Shown here piece by piece: positions 9,246 through 20,524 of a DNA stretch of 64,000 nucleotides. Every line of letters starts with the position of its first letter. Position 1 is the stretch's first letter. The notes under the pieces are model-generated. The model ran no database searches and was not told the origin of the DNA. It saw nothing but the letters and a program-made list of their open reading frames with translations. The DNA comes from Curtobacterium flaccumfaciens (lineage in GTDB: Bacteria; Actinomycetota; Actinomycetes; Actinomycetales; Microbacteriaceae), in the NCBI GenBank assembly GCA_029689965.1, contig CP121450.1, positions 1,240,001-1,304,000 on the forward strand, given 5' to 3'. The position numbers were made by a program, and so were the translations under genes.

Positions 9246-10692
9246 GTGGAGCTACGCGACTACATCACTGTGCTGCGCAAGGGGTGGGTACTCATCCTCG
9301 TGCTGGCGCTGGTCGGGGTGGCAGCCGCGGCGGGCTTCTCGCTGATCAAGAAGCCGGTGTACTCCGCCTCTGCACAGGTGTTCGTGTCGACGGAGACGTC
9401 GGGCAGCGCGAGCGACCTGGCGCAGGGCAACACCTTCACGCAGCAGCGCGTCTTGACGTACTCGAACCTGGTGTCCACGCCGATCGTGCTCCTGCCGGTC
9501 ATCTCGTCGCTCAAGCTCGACATGACGGCCGAGCAGCTCGCTCCGATGGTGACCGCCACGGCGCCGACGAGCACGACGCTCATCTCGATCACGGTCGACG
9601 ACACCGACCCGTGCAGGCTGCGGACATCGCCAACGCGACCTCGCAGAGCCTGACCAACGTCGTGCAGGACATCGAGGCGACGGACGCGAACGGCACCAGC
9701 ACCGTGAAGCTCACCCGCGTCAAGCAGGCGCAGGTGCCGAGCACGCCGGTGAGCCCGAACGTCCCGGTGAACGTCGTGCTCGGGCTGCTCGTCGGGCTCG
9801 CGCTCGGTGTCGGCATCGCGGTCCTCCGCGAAACGCTCGACAACCGGGTGCGCACGGAACTCGACGTCGAGAAGATCAGCGACAAGCCGGTGGTCGGCGG
9901 CATCGCCTACGACAGCAAGGCATCGGAACGCCCGCTCATCGTGCAGGCGGATCCGCGCAGCCCCCGTGCCGAGTCGTTCCGCACGCTCCGCACGAACCTG
10001 CAGTTCCTGGACATCGGGACCGGCGCGCGCACGTTCGTGATGACCTCCTCGGTGCAGTCCGAGGGCAAGAGCACCACGGTCGCGAACCTGGCGATCGCCC
10101 TCGACAGCGCCGGCTTCCGCGTCATCCTCATCGACGCCGACCTCCGCCGTCCCGCGTCGCGGAGTACATGGGCGTCGACGGCAGCGCGGGCCTGACCGAC
10201 GTGCTCATCGGCCGTGCCTCACTCGAGGACGTCGCCCACCCGTGGGGCCGCGGGAACATGGTCGTGTTGCCGTCCGGTGCGATCCCGCCGAACCCGTCGG
10301 AGCTCCTCGGGTCGCTTGCGATGCAGGACCTGATCGCCGTGCTCGAGCAGCAGTTCGACTACGTGCTGTTCGACGCGCCGCCGCTCCTGCCGGTGACCGA
10401 CGCTGCGATCCTGGCGAAGAAGGCGTCCGGCGCGATCCTCGCCGTCGCCGCCGGCAAGACCCACAAGGGCCAGCTCGCCGCGGCGGTGGCGTCGCTCGAG
10501 AACGTCGGTGCCCCGATCGCCGGCTTCGTGATCACGATGATGCCCGTCAAGGGCCCCGGCGCGTACGGCTACGGCCGCTACGGCTACGGCTACAGCTACG
10601 GAGCCGACGTAGAAGAGGCCGCGTCGAACGCGGTGCGCGCACCCAAGCGAACCGGCAAGAAGGCCGGCGTCCTCCGACGAGCAGAGCGCTGA
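9246..10692 (+). CDS. Wzz/BY-kinase polysaccharide co-polymerase (tyrosine autokinase)
   Basis: First gene of the exopolysaccharide locus. An N-terminal Wzz domain (VELRDYITVLRKGW, first membrane helix, second helix VVLGLLVGLALGVGIAVL) is fused to a cytoplasmic bacterial tyrosine kinase. The kinase has Walker A QSEGKST, Walker A' VILIDADLR and Walker B FDYVLFDAPP, and a C-terminal tyrosine cluster (GAYGYGRYGYGYSYGAD) that would be autophosphorylated. GTG 9246 is chosen because GGGGAAGG lies upstream and VELRDY is the usual family start. Frame breaks at 9610-9611 (one G) and 10151-10153 (one C) are bridged; repaired length about 482 residues. It controls chain length and export of the polymer. 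Confidence 0.93.
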
Positions 10693-10704
10693 GGGGTCGG
10701 GGAC

Positions 10705-11668
10705 ATGGACACTCGCCGAGGAGCCCGAAACCTCGGCCGCGCGCTCCCTCGTACGACCCTGGTCTGGGTCGCCGTCGCAGTCGTAGCCCTGGTCGTCGTC
10801 GACGTCGTGCTCGTCACGCTCGCGCTCGGCCGGACGGATCCGCAGCAGCACGGTTCGGCCGGTCCGATCCCCACCTTCACGAGCACCCCCGACGTGACCG
10901 AGACCCCGTCACCCACAGGGTCGCCCTCGGCTGCGCCGACGGCCAGTGGGGACCCGGCTTCCGCAACCGCGCCGGGTCGCCGCCTCCTGTCCGCGGTCAG
11001 CGGCCTGGAGGCATGGCGAGCGTCCAGCGGGACGTGCGGCGGTGAGCGGCCGGTGCTGGAGCACACCGCCGACGGCGGTGCCACGTGGGTGCCGACCGAT
11101 CTCGGGACGGATGTCGGTTCCGTGATGGCGATCCGTGCCTCCAGTACGGGCCTGTCGATCATGGTGGGGACCGGTCCGGACTGTGCAGCCTCCGCGCACA
11201 CCACCACGGACGGTGGGGCGACGTGGTCGCCGGCCGATGACGGCGTCGCCGGGGCCGGGATCGACGCCGACGGCGTCGTCCTGGCGTCGAGCACCATCGA
11301 ACCGCCCTGCGCGGATCCGATCGATGCCTTCCAGGGTGACCGCACGACCGTCGTCATCTGCGACGGCCAGCTCGAGTGGCGGACGGGCTCCGAACCGTGG
11401 ATCGACGTCCCGCTCGGAGGGGTCCGCTCGCTCGCCGTCGACGGCGACCACTACGTCTTGGCACGCGTCGGAGTCGCTCAGTGCGCCGGCGTGCAGATCG
11501 AGACGATGACCGCGATCGGCGTGACGGCCGCGACCCAGACAGACGTCGTCGGCTGCGCCGACCACCTGGACGACATCACCGACGTCGCGATCGCCCGGGC
11601 GGGGACGACCTGTGGCTGTGGGCCGGGACGACGTCAAGGTGTCGTCGGACGGTGGTGCGACGTGGTGA
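10705..11668 (+). CDS. Membrane-anchored Asp-box (BNR repeat) protein
   Basis: One N-terminal transmembrane anchor (TTLVWVAVAVVALVVVDVVLV) is followed by a Thr/Ser/Pro-rich linker and an extracytoplasmic beta-propeller-like region. Three Asp-boxes are visible: TADGGATWVP, TTDGGATWSP and a final SSDGGATW. It lies 12 bases after the BY-kinase and 13 bases before the phosphoglycosyl transferase, so it belongs to the same operon. Two missing G bases near 11600-11632 must be restored to reach TGA 11666-11668 (about 321 residues). Asp-box propellers occur in glycan-binding proteins and sialidases; no catalytic residues can be assigned, so a polymer-binding role is inference. Confidence 0.75.
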
Positions 11669-11681
11669 CGCGGCGGCGAGC

Positions 11682-13147
11682 ATGACTGCCGCGTCCACAC
11701 GTACGACTCCCACAACGGGCTCTACCCGCGACTGGAGCCGCTCGTACTCGCGTCGGGTGTTGTTCACCGACCTGCTCGCCCTGATCTGGGTTGTGTTCGG
11801 CGTGCAGATCGCCTGGCTCGGCCTGGAGTCGAACCTCGCCACGAACACCGCCGATGTCCGGCTCAGCTACTTCGCCATCTCGGTCGTGGTCATCCTGGTG
11901 TGGATGGGGCGCTGGCTCTCTACGACACCCGTGGTGATCGCGTGATCGGTGTCGGCAGCACCGAGTACCGGCTCGTCGCGGACTCGAGCGTTCGCGTGTT
12001 CGGGCTGCTGGCGATCGCCGCGTTCCTGCTGCACGTCGACCTGGCGCGCGGCTACGTGCTCATCGCCTTCCCGATCGGCATCTTGATACTGCTGCTCTCC
12101 CGCTGGATGTGGCGACAGTGGCTCGTCGCGCAGCGCAAGCAGGGTGCGTACTCTGCGAAGGTCCTGCTCGTCGGGTCCGCCCCGAGCGTCCTGCATCTCG
12201 CCCGCGAGCTTCGCGCGGTCGCCGGAGGCGGGCTACCAGGTCGTCGGGCAGCAGTGTCGACCGCTCACCGGGGTACGCTGCCCGGCTCGACGGTCGAGAA
12301 GCTACGGCGGCTTCGACGACCTGACCGAGGCCCTCGACGAGACCGGCGCAGACACCGTGGTCATCACGAGTTCTGACGACCTGCCGCCGAATCGCGTCCG
12401 AGAGCTGAGCTGGTCGCTCGAGCCGGGACGGAAGCACCTGGTGGTGGCCCCGAGCCTGACCGACATCGGCGGACCCCGCATCCACACCCGCCCGGTGCAG
12501 GGACTGCCACTCATCCACGTCGAGACCCCGACCTACTCGGGTCGCAAGCTTTACACGAAGCGGATCTTCGACCTGATCGGCTCCAGCCTGCTCATCATTG
12601 TGCTGTCGCCCGTGCTGCTGGTCCTCTCCGTACTGGTGAAGACCACGTCACCGGGCCCGGTGTTCTTCCGCCAGGAACGTGTGGGCCTGAACGGCACCAC
12701 CTTCCACATGCTCAAGTTCCGCTCGATGGTCGTGGACGCTGAAGCCCGGCTGCTGGAACTCAGCCAGCTCGACCGGACCGAGGGCAACGACGTGCTCTTC
12801 AAGATGCGCTACGACCCTCGCGTGACCAAGATCGGCGCGTTCATGCGCCGGTACAGCCTGGATGAGGTTCCGCAGCTGTTCAACGTGCTGCTCGGAAGCA
12901 TGTCCCTTGTCGGGCCACGTCCCCGCTTGCCCGCGAGGTCGAGCGGTACGACAGTCATGTGCACCGCCGGTTCCTGGTGAAGCCGGGGATGACGGGACTC
13001 TGGCAGGTCAGCGGCCGTTCGAATCTGTCGTGGGAAGACTCGGTGCGGCTGGACCTGTTCTACGTCGAGAATTGGTCCCTCATAGCGGATCTAGTCATTC
13101 TCTGGAGAACGCTCAAGGCGGTTTCTCGAGCTGAAGGAGCGTTTTGA
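11682..13147 (+). CDS. Exopolysaccharide polyprenyl glycosylphosphotransferase
   Basis: Initiating enzyme that transfers a sugar-1-phosphate to undecaprenyl phosphate. N-terminal membrane helices and a CoA-binding-like domain ([19 protein letters not shown]) precede the catalytic domain [20 protein letters not shown] with [43 protein letters not shown] and [14 protein letters not shown]. At least five frame breaks (about 11905, 12225, 12260, 12300 and 12925) have to be bridged. It starts at ATG 11682 and ends at TGA 13145-13147, overlapping a possible TTG start of the flippase. Composition is still high-GC here; the next gene is not. Confidence 0.92.
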
Positions 13148-14393
13148 AGGGCTTGCTTCTCACGGACCGGCTGGGGTTACGTTCATCCGCTGCCGTGGTT
13201 AAACTCGTCAACAATCCTATTTTAATATCGCAGGCACTTTCGAGCGCCACGGGGCACTCTCGGTGGTGATGGCGGTATCGTGGATGTCGCGCGGAGATTA
13301 CTCCCTATTTGCGGTCTTGAATCTTGCTTCCAATTCAATATTCGGATTTGTGCGTGTCGTCGTATTTCAACCAGCCCTTATCCATTTCCGCGGTGACAAG
13401 AACGCCCTCACGCCACCAAGATATGCGCTCTTCGCGGCCGTTAGTGCGGGACTAGTTCTGGCAAGCGTCGCGATTACCCTTGGCGTGCATCGGCCGCAGG
13501 ACGCGATTCTCCTCGGTATTTCATTGATGCTTCCAATTGGTCAGGATTGGTTGCGCTATCGCTGTCTAGTTGCAGGCAAGTTCTGGCGAACCGCGCTTGG
13601 CGAAGTCGGCAGGGCGGTGGCCACCGTGTTGCTCCTCGTCTCGTTCACAGGCGTCTCGCCAACTGTCTACCAGAGCCTGGCAAATGGCGCCTGCGCTCTC
13701 GCAATCGCCCTGCAGCTCGGGAACCACTTGACGACGGCTGCGTGGACACCTTTCCGTGAGTATCGATCGGCGGCCTTGCTGCAAAGCGTCGACTACGCTG
13801 TTGGAACCCTGAACTCCATTATTCCAATGCTGATTCTGGGCGGTCTTGGCGGTGGGGCATTGATCGGTGGATTCCGGCTCGCTCAGACCATATTTGGGCC
13901 ATTGAATCTTCTGTTCTCGGCAAGCAGCACAAAGCTCCTAGCCGACGGTGCTGTGCAAGCCAGCCACGCGGAGGATGCGACCTTCATTCGTGCCGGACGG
14001 CGTCTCGCCGCTAAGATGTGCCTGCTCAGTGCGGCGATTGTGACTGCTGGAGTCGGGGTAATCTGGCTCGGCAAAATAAGCCTTTCCGGGGTGGGTTACA
14101 ATGCGCTCCTCATCGGGGTTTTGTGCGTCGGCGCGGTGGCTGTTACGTCAGGCTGGGCAGGCATACATAATGTGGTAATGCGCGTGCTCGGCTTCAACCG
14201 GAGAGTTACGATGGGCCGGTTGGTTATTGTGGGCACCGCGTGGACGGCTTTCTTTGTCGGCTACATGATTGACGGTGTTGATGGCAGTGTGATTGCAGGA
14301 TTCGCCGTATCGGCGGTCATGTACCCGATAGCCTTCGTCCTTCCGGCTCAAGCGTCTTATCGCATCATCCTGGGAGTCATGCCTCGTGAATAA
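13144..14393 (+). CDS. Wzx-like polysaccharide flippase (MATE/MOP superfamily)
   Basis: Polytopic membrane protein of about 416 residues, largely hydrophobic, with lipid-II-flippase/Wzx-type character; probably moves the lipid-linked repeat unit across the membrane. Start uncertain: TTG 13144 overlaps the preceding stop, GTG 13195 is an alternative. One G missing from the run at about 13251-13255 joins ALSSATG to ALSVVMAVSW. From here the sequence is clearly richer in A and T than the flanking genes, as expected for the exchangeable core of a capsule locus. The assignment rests on topology and context, not on a signature motif. Confidence 0.75.
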
Positions 14394-15521
14394 TCCTACT
14401 CGAACCGGCAAAATACAGCTAGTCATTGTCGCCGACGGCGACCCAGGCGACGAGCGGACAAACTCCGGTTTGCCAGAGGGGCTGCTTACTGGTCTGCGGC
14501 GACGTAAGGACGTCGATATCGTCGGCCTCATCGACTCCACGCCATCGTTATTCGGCAGGATATTGGCGATGGCACTGTCCTTTAAGGTCAACTCGACCGT
14601 GTGGCGTAATGTCTACCGGAAGGGTCGCGTAATGCGAAGATTGCGGTCGCAGAAACGGGATCGATCCTTGTCGCAGTATTCCGAGAACACGGTCGTAATT
14701 CAGGTAGGTAACACCTACCGGCCGATGGACAGGAGCTACGCAGTCGTCGTGGATGGGACAGCAACGCTTAGCCAACGCTGGCCGGCATGGTCGATGCCGA
14801 GCGCCGAGTTCCAGGCACGCAGGCGTGCTGAGTTGCTTCAATTCAGCAGTGCGACAGCCATCTTCACTCTGGGAGAACAAGTGCGGAAGGAGATCATCGA
14901 AGTATACGACCAGCCTGAAACGAAGGTATTCACGCTCGGAGGTGGCATCCGTTGCAGCGAGGAGACTAGTCCGCAAGACGAAGCCTCTTCGAAGGTGAGT
15001 CGAAAGACGGGCACCTCGATTCTGTTTATTGGTGTGGACTTCGAACGTAAGGGTGGGGAGAACCTGCTCGAGGCGTTTCGCGAGCTTCGAAAGTCAGATG
15101 ACGTCACCTTGATTATCGCTGGCTGTCAGCCAAGGGAGGCGGAAGAAGGAGTCGAGTACACGGGCTTCGTCGCTGACCGGGTCGAAATCGATTCCCTCTA
15201 TGAGGAAGCTGACATCTTTTGTCTCCCAGCTTCTGTTGAGCCCTTCGGCCTGGTTGTTCGCGAGGCGATGGCGTTCGGGCTCCCTTGTGTGGTATCGGAC
15301 AACGGGGCGCTCCCAGGGCTTGTGGGAGACGGGGAGGCGGGGCTTATCGTTCCCGCAGGAAACAGCGCGGCGCTTCGCGACTCGATTCAGGTCCTGCTGA
15401 GGGACCCTGATCTGCGAGGGCGGCTCGGAGAGCGAGCAAAATCCCTTGCCGGGGGAGCACCTGGGACGCCGTAGCTGATCGCCTCGTCCACGGTCTCGCT
15501 GGTACCCGGGAACTTCGATGA
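14386..15521 (+). CDS. Glycosyltransferase, GT1/GT4-type
   Basis: GT-B fold transferase. The C-terminal half has SILFIGVDFERKGGENLLEAF, LIIAG and the donor-binding EX7E-like block ASVEPFGLVVREAMAFGLP. It overlaps the flippase by 8 bases and the polymerase by the ATGA overlap at 15518-15521. A frame break in the G run near 15452 restores the tail STWDAVADRLVHGLAG (about 378 residues). Adds one sugar to the lipid-linked repeat; donor and acceptor unknown. Lower-GC codon use than the flanks. Confidence 0.85.
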
Positions 15522-16737
15522 CTGCCGACGGCCTGGTCGAGTTCGTTCCGGCCGCGACGAAGCACGATGCTTCCAGGGGGTCGTTGCTGCTTGGAGTGGC
15601 ATGTCTTGCCGCACTCACATCGAGTTGGAGCGCGGCTCGGATCGGTTCACTGAACTTGAGCGACCTTTTCATGCTCTTTACGCTCGTGCTCGCTCCTTTT
15701 ACGTCTTCGATCATCCGCGATTCACCCCGTGTTCACGCATGGATAGCTCTGCCGACTCTCGTAGCGTTAGTACTGACCGCGCGGGACGTAGTGATCTCGG
15801 GTGACTCGTTAGGCGTGGTCGATGGCGAAGCTTCCGGTCTCGCGCCTGGCCAGATGTTGGCCCGCGTCGCCTTGTCCACTCTGTGCGTTTCCCTTGTGTG
15901 TATGATTGCCATCGGCGATGAGCAGTCCCGAGGACGCAAGGTCCTCAAATGGTGGTTCGCTGGGGTTACGGTGAGCGCCGTTTTCGCGATCTTGCAGGGG
16001 CTGGGCGTCGTCCCAGACAACGTGGTCCTCGCTCAGATTAATGGCGCAGAGCGCTTCGCGGGTCTCAGTAGTCACCCGAATGCGCTTGCGCAGACGATCG
16101 TTCTGGCCCTCCCTCTTTGCTCCTATTTCGTAAACACCTCAAGCCCGCGAAGGCGATGGCTTGCGGTCCTTATGCTTGTTCTTTTGTGGATCGCGCTCGT
16201 TCAGACAGGGTCGCGTGCGGGGCTGCTGGGCGGTTTTGTAGTCACTCTAGTCGCTCTGATCTACTTCGCCGCTCGTTTGCGCGTGCTCCGCTGGATTTTG
16301 CCTTTGGCAATATTGGGCGTTGTCGCCGCGCTTATCTACGGCCCGCAGGTCATCAGTGCAACGCGCTTCGTACCGAGCGCAGGGACCGCGCAAAGTAATT
16401 CCGGGCGCGTGCAGGCAATCAGTGAGGGTTGGGCGTCATTTCTGTCTCACCCGTTCGCCGGCGCCGGGTTGGGCTCCTGGGTCGGAGAACTAGCCCCGCT
16501 GGTGCTGCTCGCCTGCGGGGGTGTACTTTCTTGCTCGCCTACATGGTTTTCGTCGTCAGTCCGATTCGGATTCTGTGGTCAGCGCGCAAAGAGGACCTGG
16601 CGTTCGTGCTACTCATGAGTGCGATTATGGTATTGCTGTTGGGGCTACTGAACAACGGTTTCACCGAGCGATACACTTTTTGGCCAGCTCTCGTGGGTGC
16701 CTGTATGTATAGTACAAGGAATCGCCCGTCCCTTTGA
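15518..16737 (+). CDS. O-antigen polymerase/ligase-like protein (Wzy)
   Basis: About 400-residue protein with ten or more hydrophobic segments. A long extracytoplasmic stretch carries HPNALAQTIVLALPL and GWASFLSHPFAGAGLGSW, the pattern of the Wzy_C/O-antigen ligase family. Frame break near 16525. Probably polymerises repeat units outside the membrane together with Wzx and the BY-kinase. It starts inside the preceding gene (ATGA overlap). Confidence 0.85.
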
Positions 16738-16791
16738 GTCGATGAGTGCACCCTCGCTCACGATCAGGGCAAGGTAACGGGAAGGGATCAC

Positions 16792-17838
16792 ATGTCCGAG
16801 GGCTCTGCGACGGCCGGGACTGCTCGGGCCACCGGTTGGTGCCCCTTGACGGGCTCCGCGGCATCGCGGCGGTGGCAGTCGTGCTGTTCCACTTCCTGTC
16901 AAACGGGCCGCGTGAGTACCCTGAATTGGGTGAAAGGATTCCCTGGGCTCACATTGGACAGCAGGGCGTACGCGTCTTTTTCGCGATCTCGGGGATCGTC
17001 ATCATCATGTCACTGCGGAACAGCACGCCTATGAAGTTCGTGCGTTCCCGCTTCGTACGACTTTTTCCCCTCGTACTGGGTAGCGATAATTCTGACGGCC
17101 ACCACCATCACGATCTTCGGCCTGCCCGGGAAGATGGTGACTCTACCTCAGACGTTCGCGAACTTCACGATGATCCAGGGGCTCGTCGGAATCAATGACG
17201 TCGATGGTGCCTATTGGACCGTCGCCGTTGAACTGGCGTTCTACGTCTTGAGCGCGGCGCTTTGGTTCGCCGGGTTCCTCTCCGACCGGCGGCTTCCCGT
17301 CACGCTTTACGCATGGCTGGCGGCCTCCCTGGCGCTTGCTTGGGTCACGCAGCGATTGCACCTCGAGGGACTCGGCGGGGTGTTCCAGAACCTCCCGTGG
17401 TTCTTGGTCGGCATGCTAGCGCTCCGCGTCATTGAAGGTGACCGTCGTCCGATCCTGATCGCGTTCGTTCCCATTGCACTCGGCACGGGCCTTTACTTCG
17501 ACCGGGCATCGGTCCTCGGCGCGGCCGTCGGCTTCACCGTAGTGATTGTGAGCCTCCGTTGGAACACCTTGGGGCTCAGCAGTGCGCCTCTTCGCGCGGC
17601 CTCCTACCCGCTTTACCTTCTGCATCAGAACATCGGCTACATTCTCTTGCTGCGTCTGCACGACGCAAGCGTCCTGAGATGGCTCGCTGTTACTATCGCG
17701 GTCTTCTTTTCCCTTGCCGTAGCGTTCGCATTCACGCAGTGGGTCGATGTTCCATTGCGTCGCGTGGTCCGTCGCTGGATCACGCCTCAACCGACGCAAC
17801 TCAGAACAAAGCAGCCCGGGTCAGCTGCGGAGGCTTGA
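16792..17838 (+). CDS. Acyltransferase family 3 membrane protein
   Basis: Integral membrane O-acyltransferase recognised by PLDGLRGIAAVAVVLFHF near the N-terminus (conserved Arg and His) and about ten hydrophobic segments. Probably O-acetylates the polysaccharide. ATG 16792 gives MSEGSATAGTARATG; a frame break near 16845 leads into the motif and a second in the T/C run near 17075 joins VRLFP to the rest. Last gene of the plus-strand group; nothing recognisable lies between it and the converging group. Confidence 0.85.
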
Positions 17839-18272
17839 GTAGACGACATGTGGTCACCGCCGGTCTTCATCTTGCGTCCTTCACCCCGATGCACCTCGGT
17901 CCTCCGTCATGCCGGACGGAAGGCGATGACTCGATGGTTGTGCTTGGCGGGATCCTGGTCAAAGCGTGCGACATGAGAACGCATTGTTGACGCTGACCCG
18001 GGCAGGTAGCGGGCGTGAGCCTCCTACTGGCCGGCCCGTGTCGAGGTGAGCCGATTCCGGCAATAAGCTTGGCAAGTTACTCACAGTCCGAGGGATGAAG
18101 AAGTTCATGACATTGACCGCTCAGGCGCGACTTGCGAACCCGGCACAACATCTTGGGCGTTATCGCCGTCCTGCCAACGGTGTGGCGCTCGCAAAGCCCA
18201 CATGTCGAGGAACTCCCAAGCTTCTTCCGATTCGTACAATATGGACCGCCGGCCACCTCCGAGCTGACTCGG
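17839..18272. other. Gene-poor gap between converging EPS groups
   Basis: 434 bases with no ORF I can support on either strand, of mixed composition and without a clear hairpin, transposase remnant or direct repeat. It separates the plus-strand capsule group from the minus-strand group and may be decayed coding sequence. Confidence 0.4.
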
Positions 18273-19383
18273 TTACGATGGCGCGCTCGCCTTCAAGATG
18301 ACCACCTTCATACGTTCTGCGACTCTGGCTACGGAGGGTAGGTCTTCGCTTGGACGTCGCGCGTTCGCGTGACGTGCTGCCTCGCGTGCATTGGCCGCAA
18401 ACGCAGCGGGTTCGGACGGTACGAAGAACACCTCGCCAGGCTCCAAAAAGTCAATTTCTGGCGCATGATATCGATGCTCGACGGTGATGACTGGAAGTCC
18501 GAGAGCAAGAGCGTCGACGGCCACTAGGCCGACTCGGCCTGGCATCCAGATGCTCTCGCAGCGGCTTGCGAGGGCCGCCAAGGTGCGTCCTCGAGCGGCA
18601 GGAATATGAACGACATCGCCCGCGCTGGAGGCTGCTTCAACTTCCGAATCCAGTGGACCCTTTCCGACGACGACGAGTTTGAATGACGGGTCGTGCAGTC
18701 GCGCGCTTCGAGCCGACGAGAGTAGCTGAGTTATGTTCTTCGACGCGTCTAGCCCGCCGATGAATAGCGCACGCGCGCCGTCGCCAAGAATCGTTCGAGC
18801 CTCCTCGCGCTCAAGATCAGTGAGGCTGTCGACCGCCTGGCGCAGTGTTGCCGTGTCGGTGCTGTTACCGATGGCGTGGATTCTGAGGAACTTGTTCTTT
18901 AGTTGCGACCTGAGTAGTTGTTTCCCGCGTTCGCTGTACGTCATGACGTCGCGAGCAGCGAACTGCACAAGCCATCGCCGGGTGAGCCCGCTTAGGCGGG
19001 ACCCCTCTGTTACGAAGGACGAACCGTGCCCCCAGAGAATCATTGGTGTCTTTCGGTGCAGGAGGTGAAAGAGCCAAGCGAAGGTGTTCGTGGGGTCCAG
19101 CTCGGTAACGATCACATCGAAGCCCGCGCCGCGAAGAGGTCTCGGCAACCACCGCAGGCGAACCTCCCTGCCTTTAGGCAGCCGGAGCACAAGCTTCGCG
19201 CATGGGCTGAACGCCGCTAAGGATCGCAGCGTCTCCGCGACGCCGCTGACTGGCTGCCGGGGAACCCGCGACGATGACGAGCTCGTGACCGTCGCGGGCC
19301 AGGGAGTCGCTAAGGGCTGAGAAGAGTGACACGCGGTACTCGGGTATGTACGGCTGCGTGATTAGTACTCGCAATTCATTCAC
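18273..19383 (-). CDS. Glycosyltransferase, GT4-type
   Basis: GT-B enzyme. N-terminus VNELRVLITQPYIPEYRVSL, then a LWGHGSSF segment, and C-terminal domain ARALFIGGLDASKNITQLL, FKLVVVGKGPL, and the late VAVDALALGLPVI in place of the usual EX7E. GTG 19383 overlaps the TGA of the upstream gene. One frame break near 19200 links the first 70 residues to the remainder. Adds a sugar in the EPS repeat; specificity unknown. Less GC-rich than the locus ends. Confidence 0.83.
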
Positions 19384-20511
19384 TTTCCGAGCACATCGCG
19401 GTATATGTCCGCCAACTGATGACCCGAGTGCTCCCACGTGAAGGTCGATCGTGCATATCTCCGCCCGAGTACGGAAAGCCGTCGGGACAGCTCGGGGTCT
19501 GTCAGTACTGCCGTTAGCTCCTTGGCGAGACCTGCCGCGGTCGGGGCGGTGATCCGAAGGGCCCCGACGGCCGCTGCGGCCGATGCTATGCCCACCGTTT
19601 CTGTCACCACCGCGGGACAGCCAGCAGCCAATGACTCCGCTACTGACACTCCAAAGCTCTCATCGTCGCTGGAGAGCACGAACACGCTGGCCGCCGCCAG
19701 GAGGTCACGACGGCGGTCGGAGTCGACCGGGCCAAGGAACGACACTGCGGCTGTCACACCGAGTTCTCGAGCGAGGTCGGCTGGGCTCCAGGTCAACTGC
19801 GGGTCGAGTGGCCCCGCAACGATCAGTCGAACTCGTAGGCCGTCCTCTCGAAGGGTACTGAGTGCGTGCAGTACAAGGTCGAGTCGCTTCTTTTGTGTGA
19901 TGCGACCGAGAAATAGAATGGCCGGGTCGCTCTGAGCCAGCGCCGCTGATCGCTTCAGTGTCAAAAGCGTCTGATCGACTCCAAGCGTGACCTCCGCCGA
20001 CTGAAGGCGTCTTGCCCATCGTGGTGTTCGGTCTGCAGCCTCGTGCGTACTGCTAACCACAATTCGTGAAACATGCCGCAACGCAAGTCCATCAACAATG
20101 CAGGAATACCAGCACTTTTTGGTCCGGCCCTGTCGCCAATGATATTCGTCGAGCGCTCCATGGGGCTGCAGCACAACGGGGCGACGCAACAAAGCCGAAG
20201 CCCACAGCGCCATCGTAGAAGCTGAACGAATGAATACTATGTACGTGGATGAGGTCCGCGGAGCGAATCCCTGCCAACAGGCGGAGCGCAAGCGCTGGTG
20301 AGAATGCAAACCGTTTAGGCGGTAAGGCATGCACAATGCAAACGCGGGCATCTCTTCTGACGTCGGTGTCTTGAGAGGTCCCGCCCTTGTCGGTTGTGAG
20401 CACTCTCATTGCGACGCCATGCGCCGACAAGCTGTGCAACCATCCGCGTATGACCTCAGACGGACCTCCGTCTGTTCGAGCCACTGACGGTATGACATGT
20501 AGCACACGCAT
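19380..20511 (-). CDS. Glycosyltransferase, GT4-type
   Basis: Starts MRVLHVIPSVARTDGGPSEV, a classic GT4 opening, and continues with LIHVHSIHS, LQPHGALDEY, AILFLGRITQKKRLDLVL and the donor motif DESFGVSVAESLAAGCPAVV (EX7E). ATG 20511; stop at 20380-level sequence is not used, the gene ends at TGA 19380-19382 overlapping the next gene's GTG. A frame break near 20220 is bridged. About 377 residues. Belongs to the minus-strand EPS group. Confidence 0.88.
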
Positions 20512-20524
20512 CAGTGGCCGGTTC

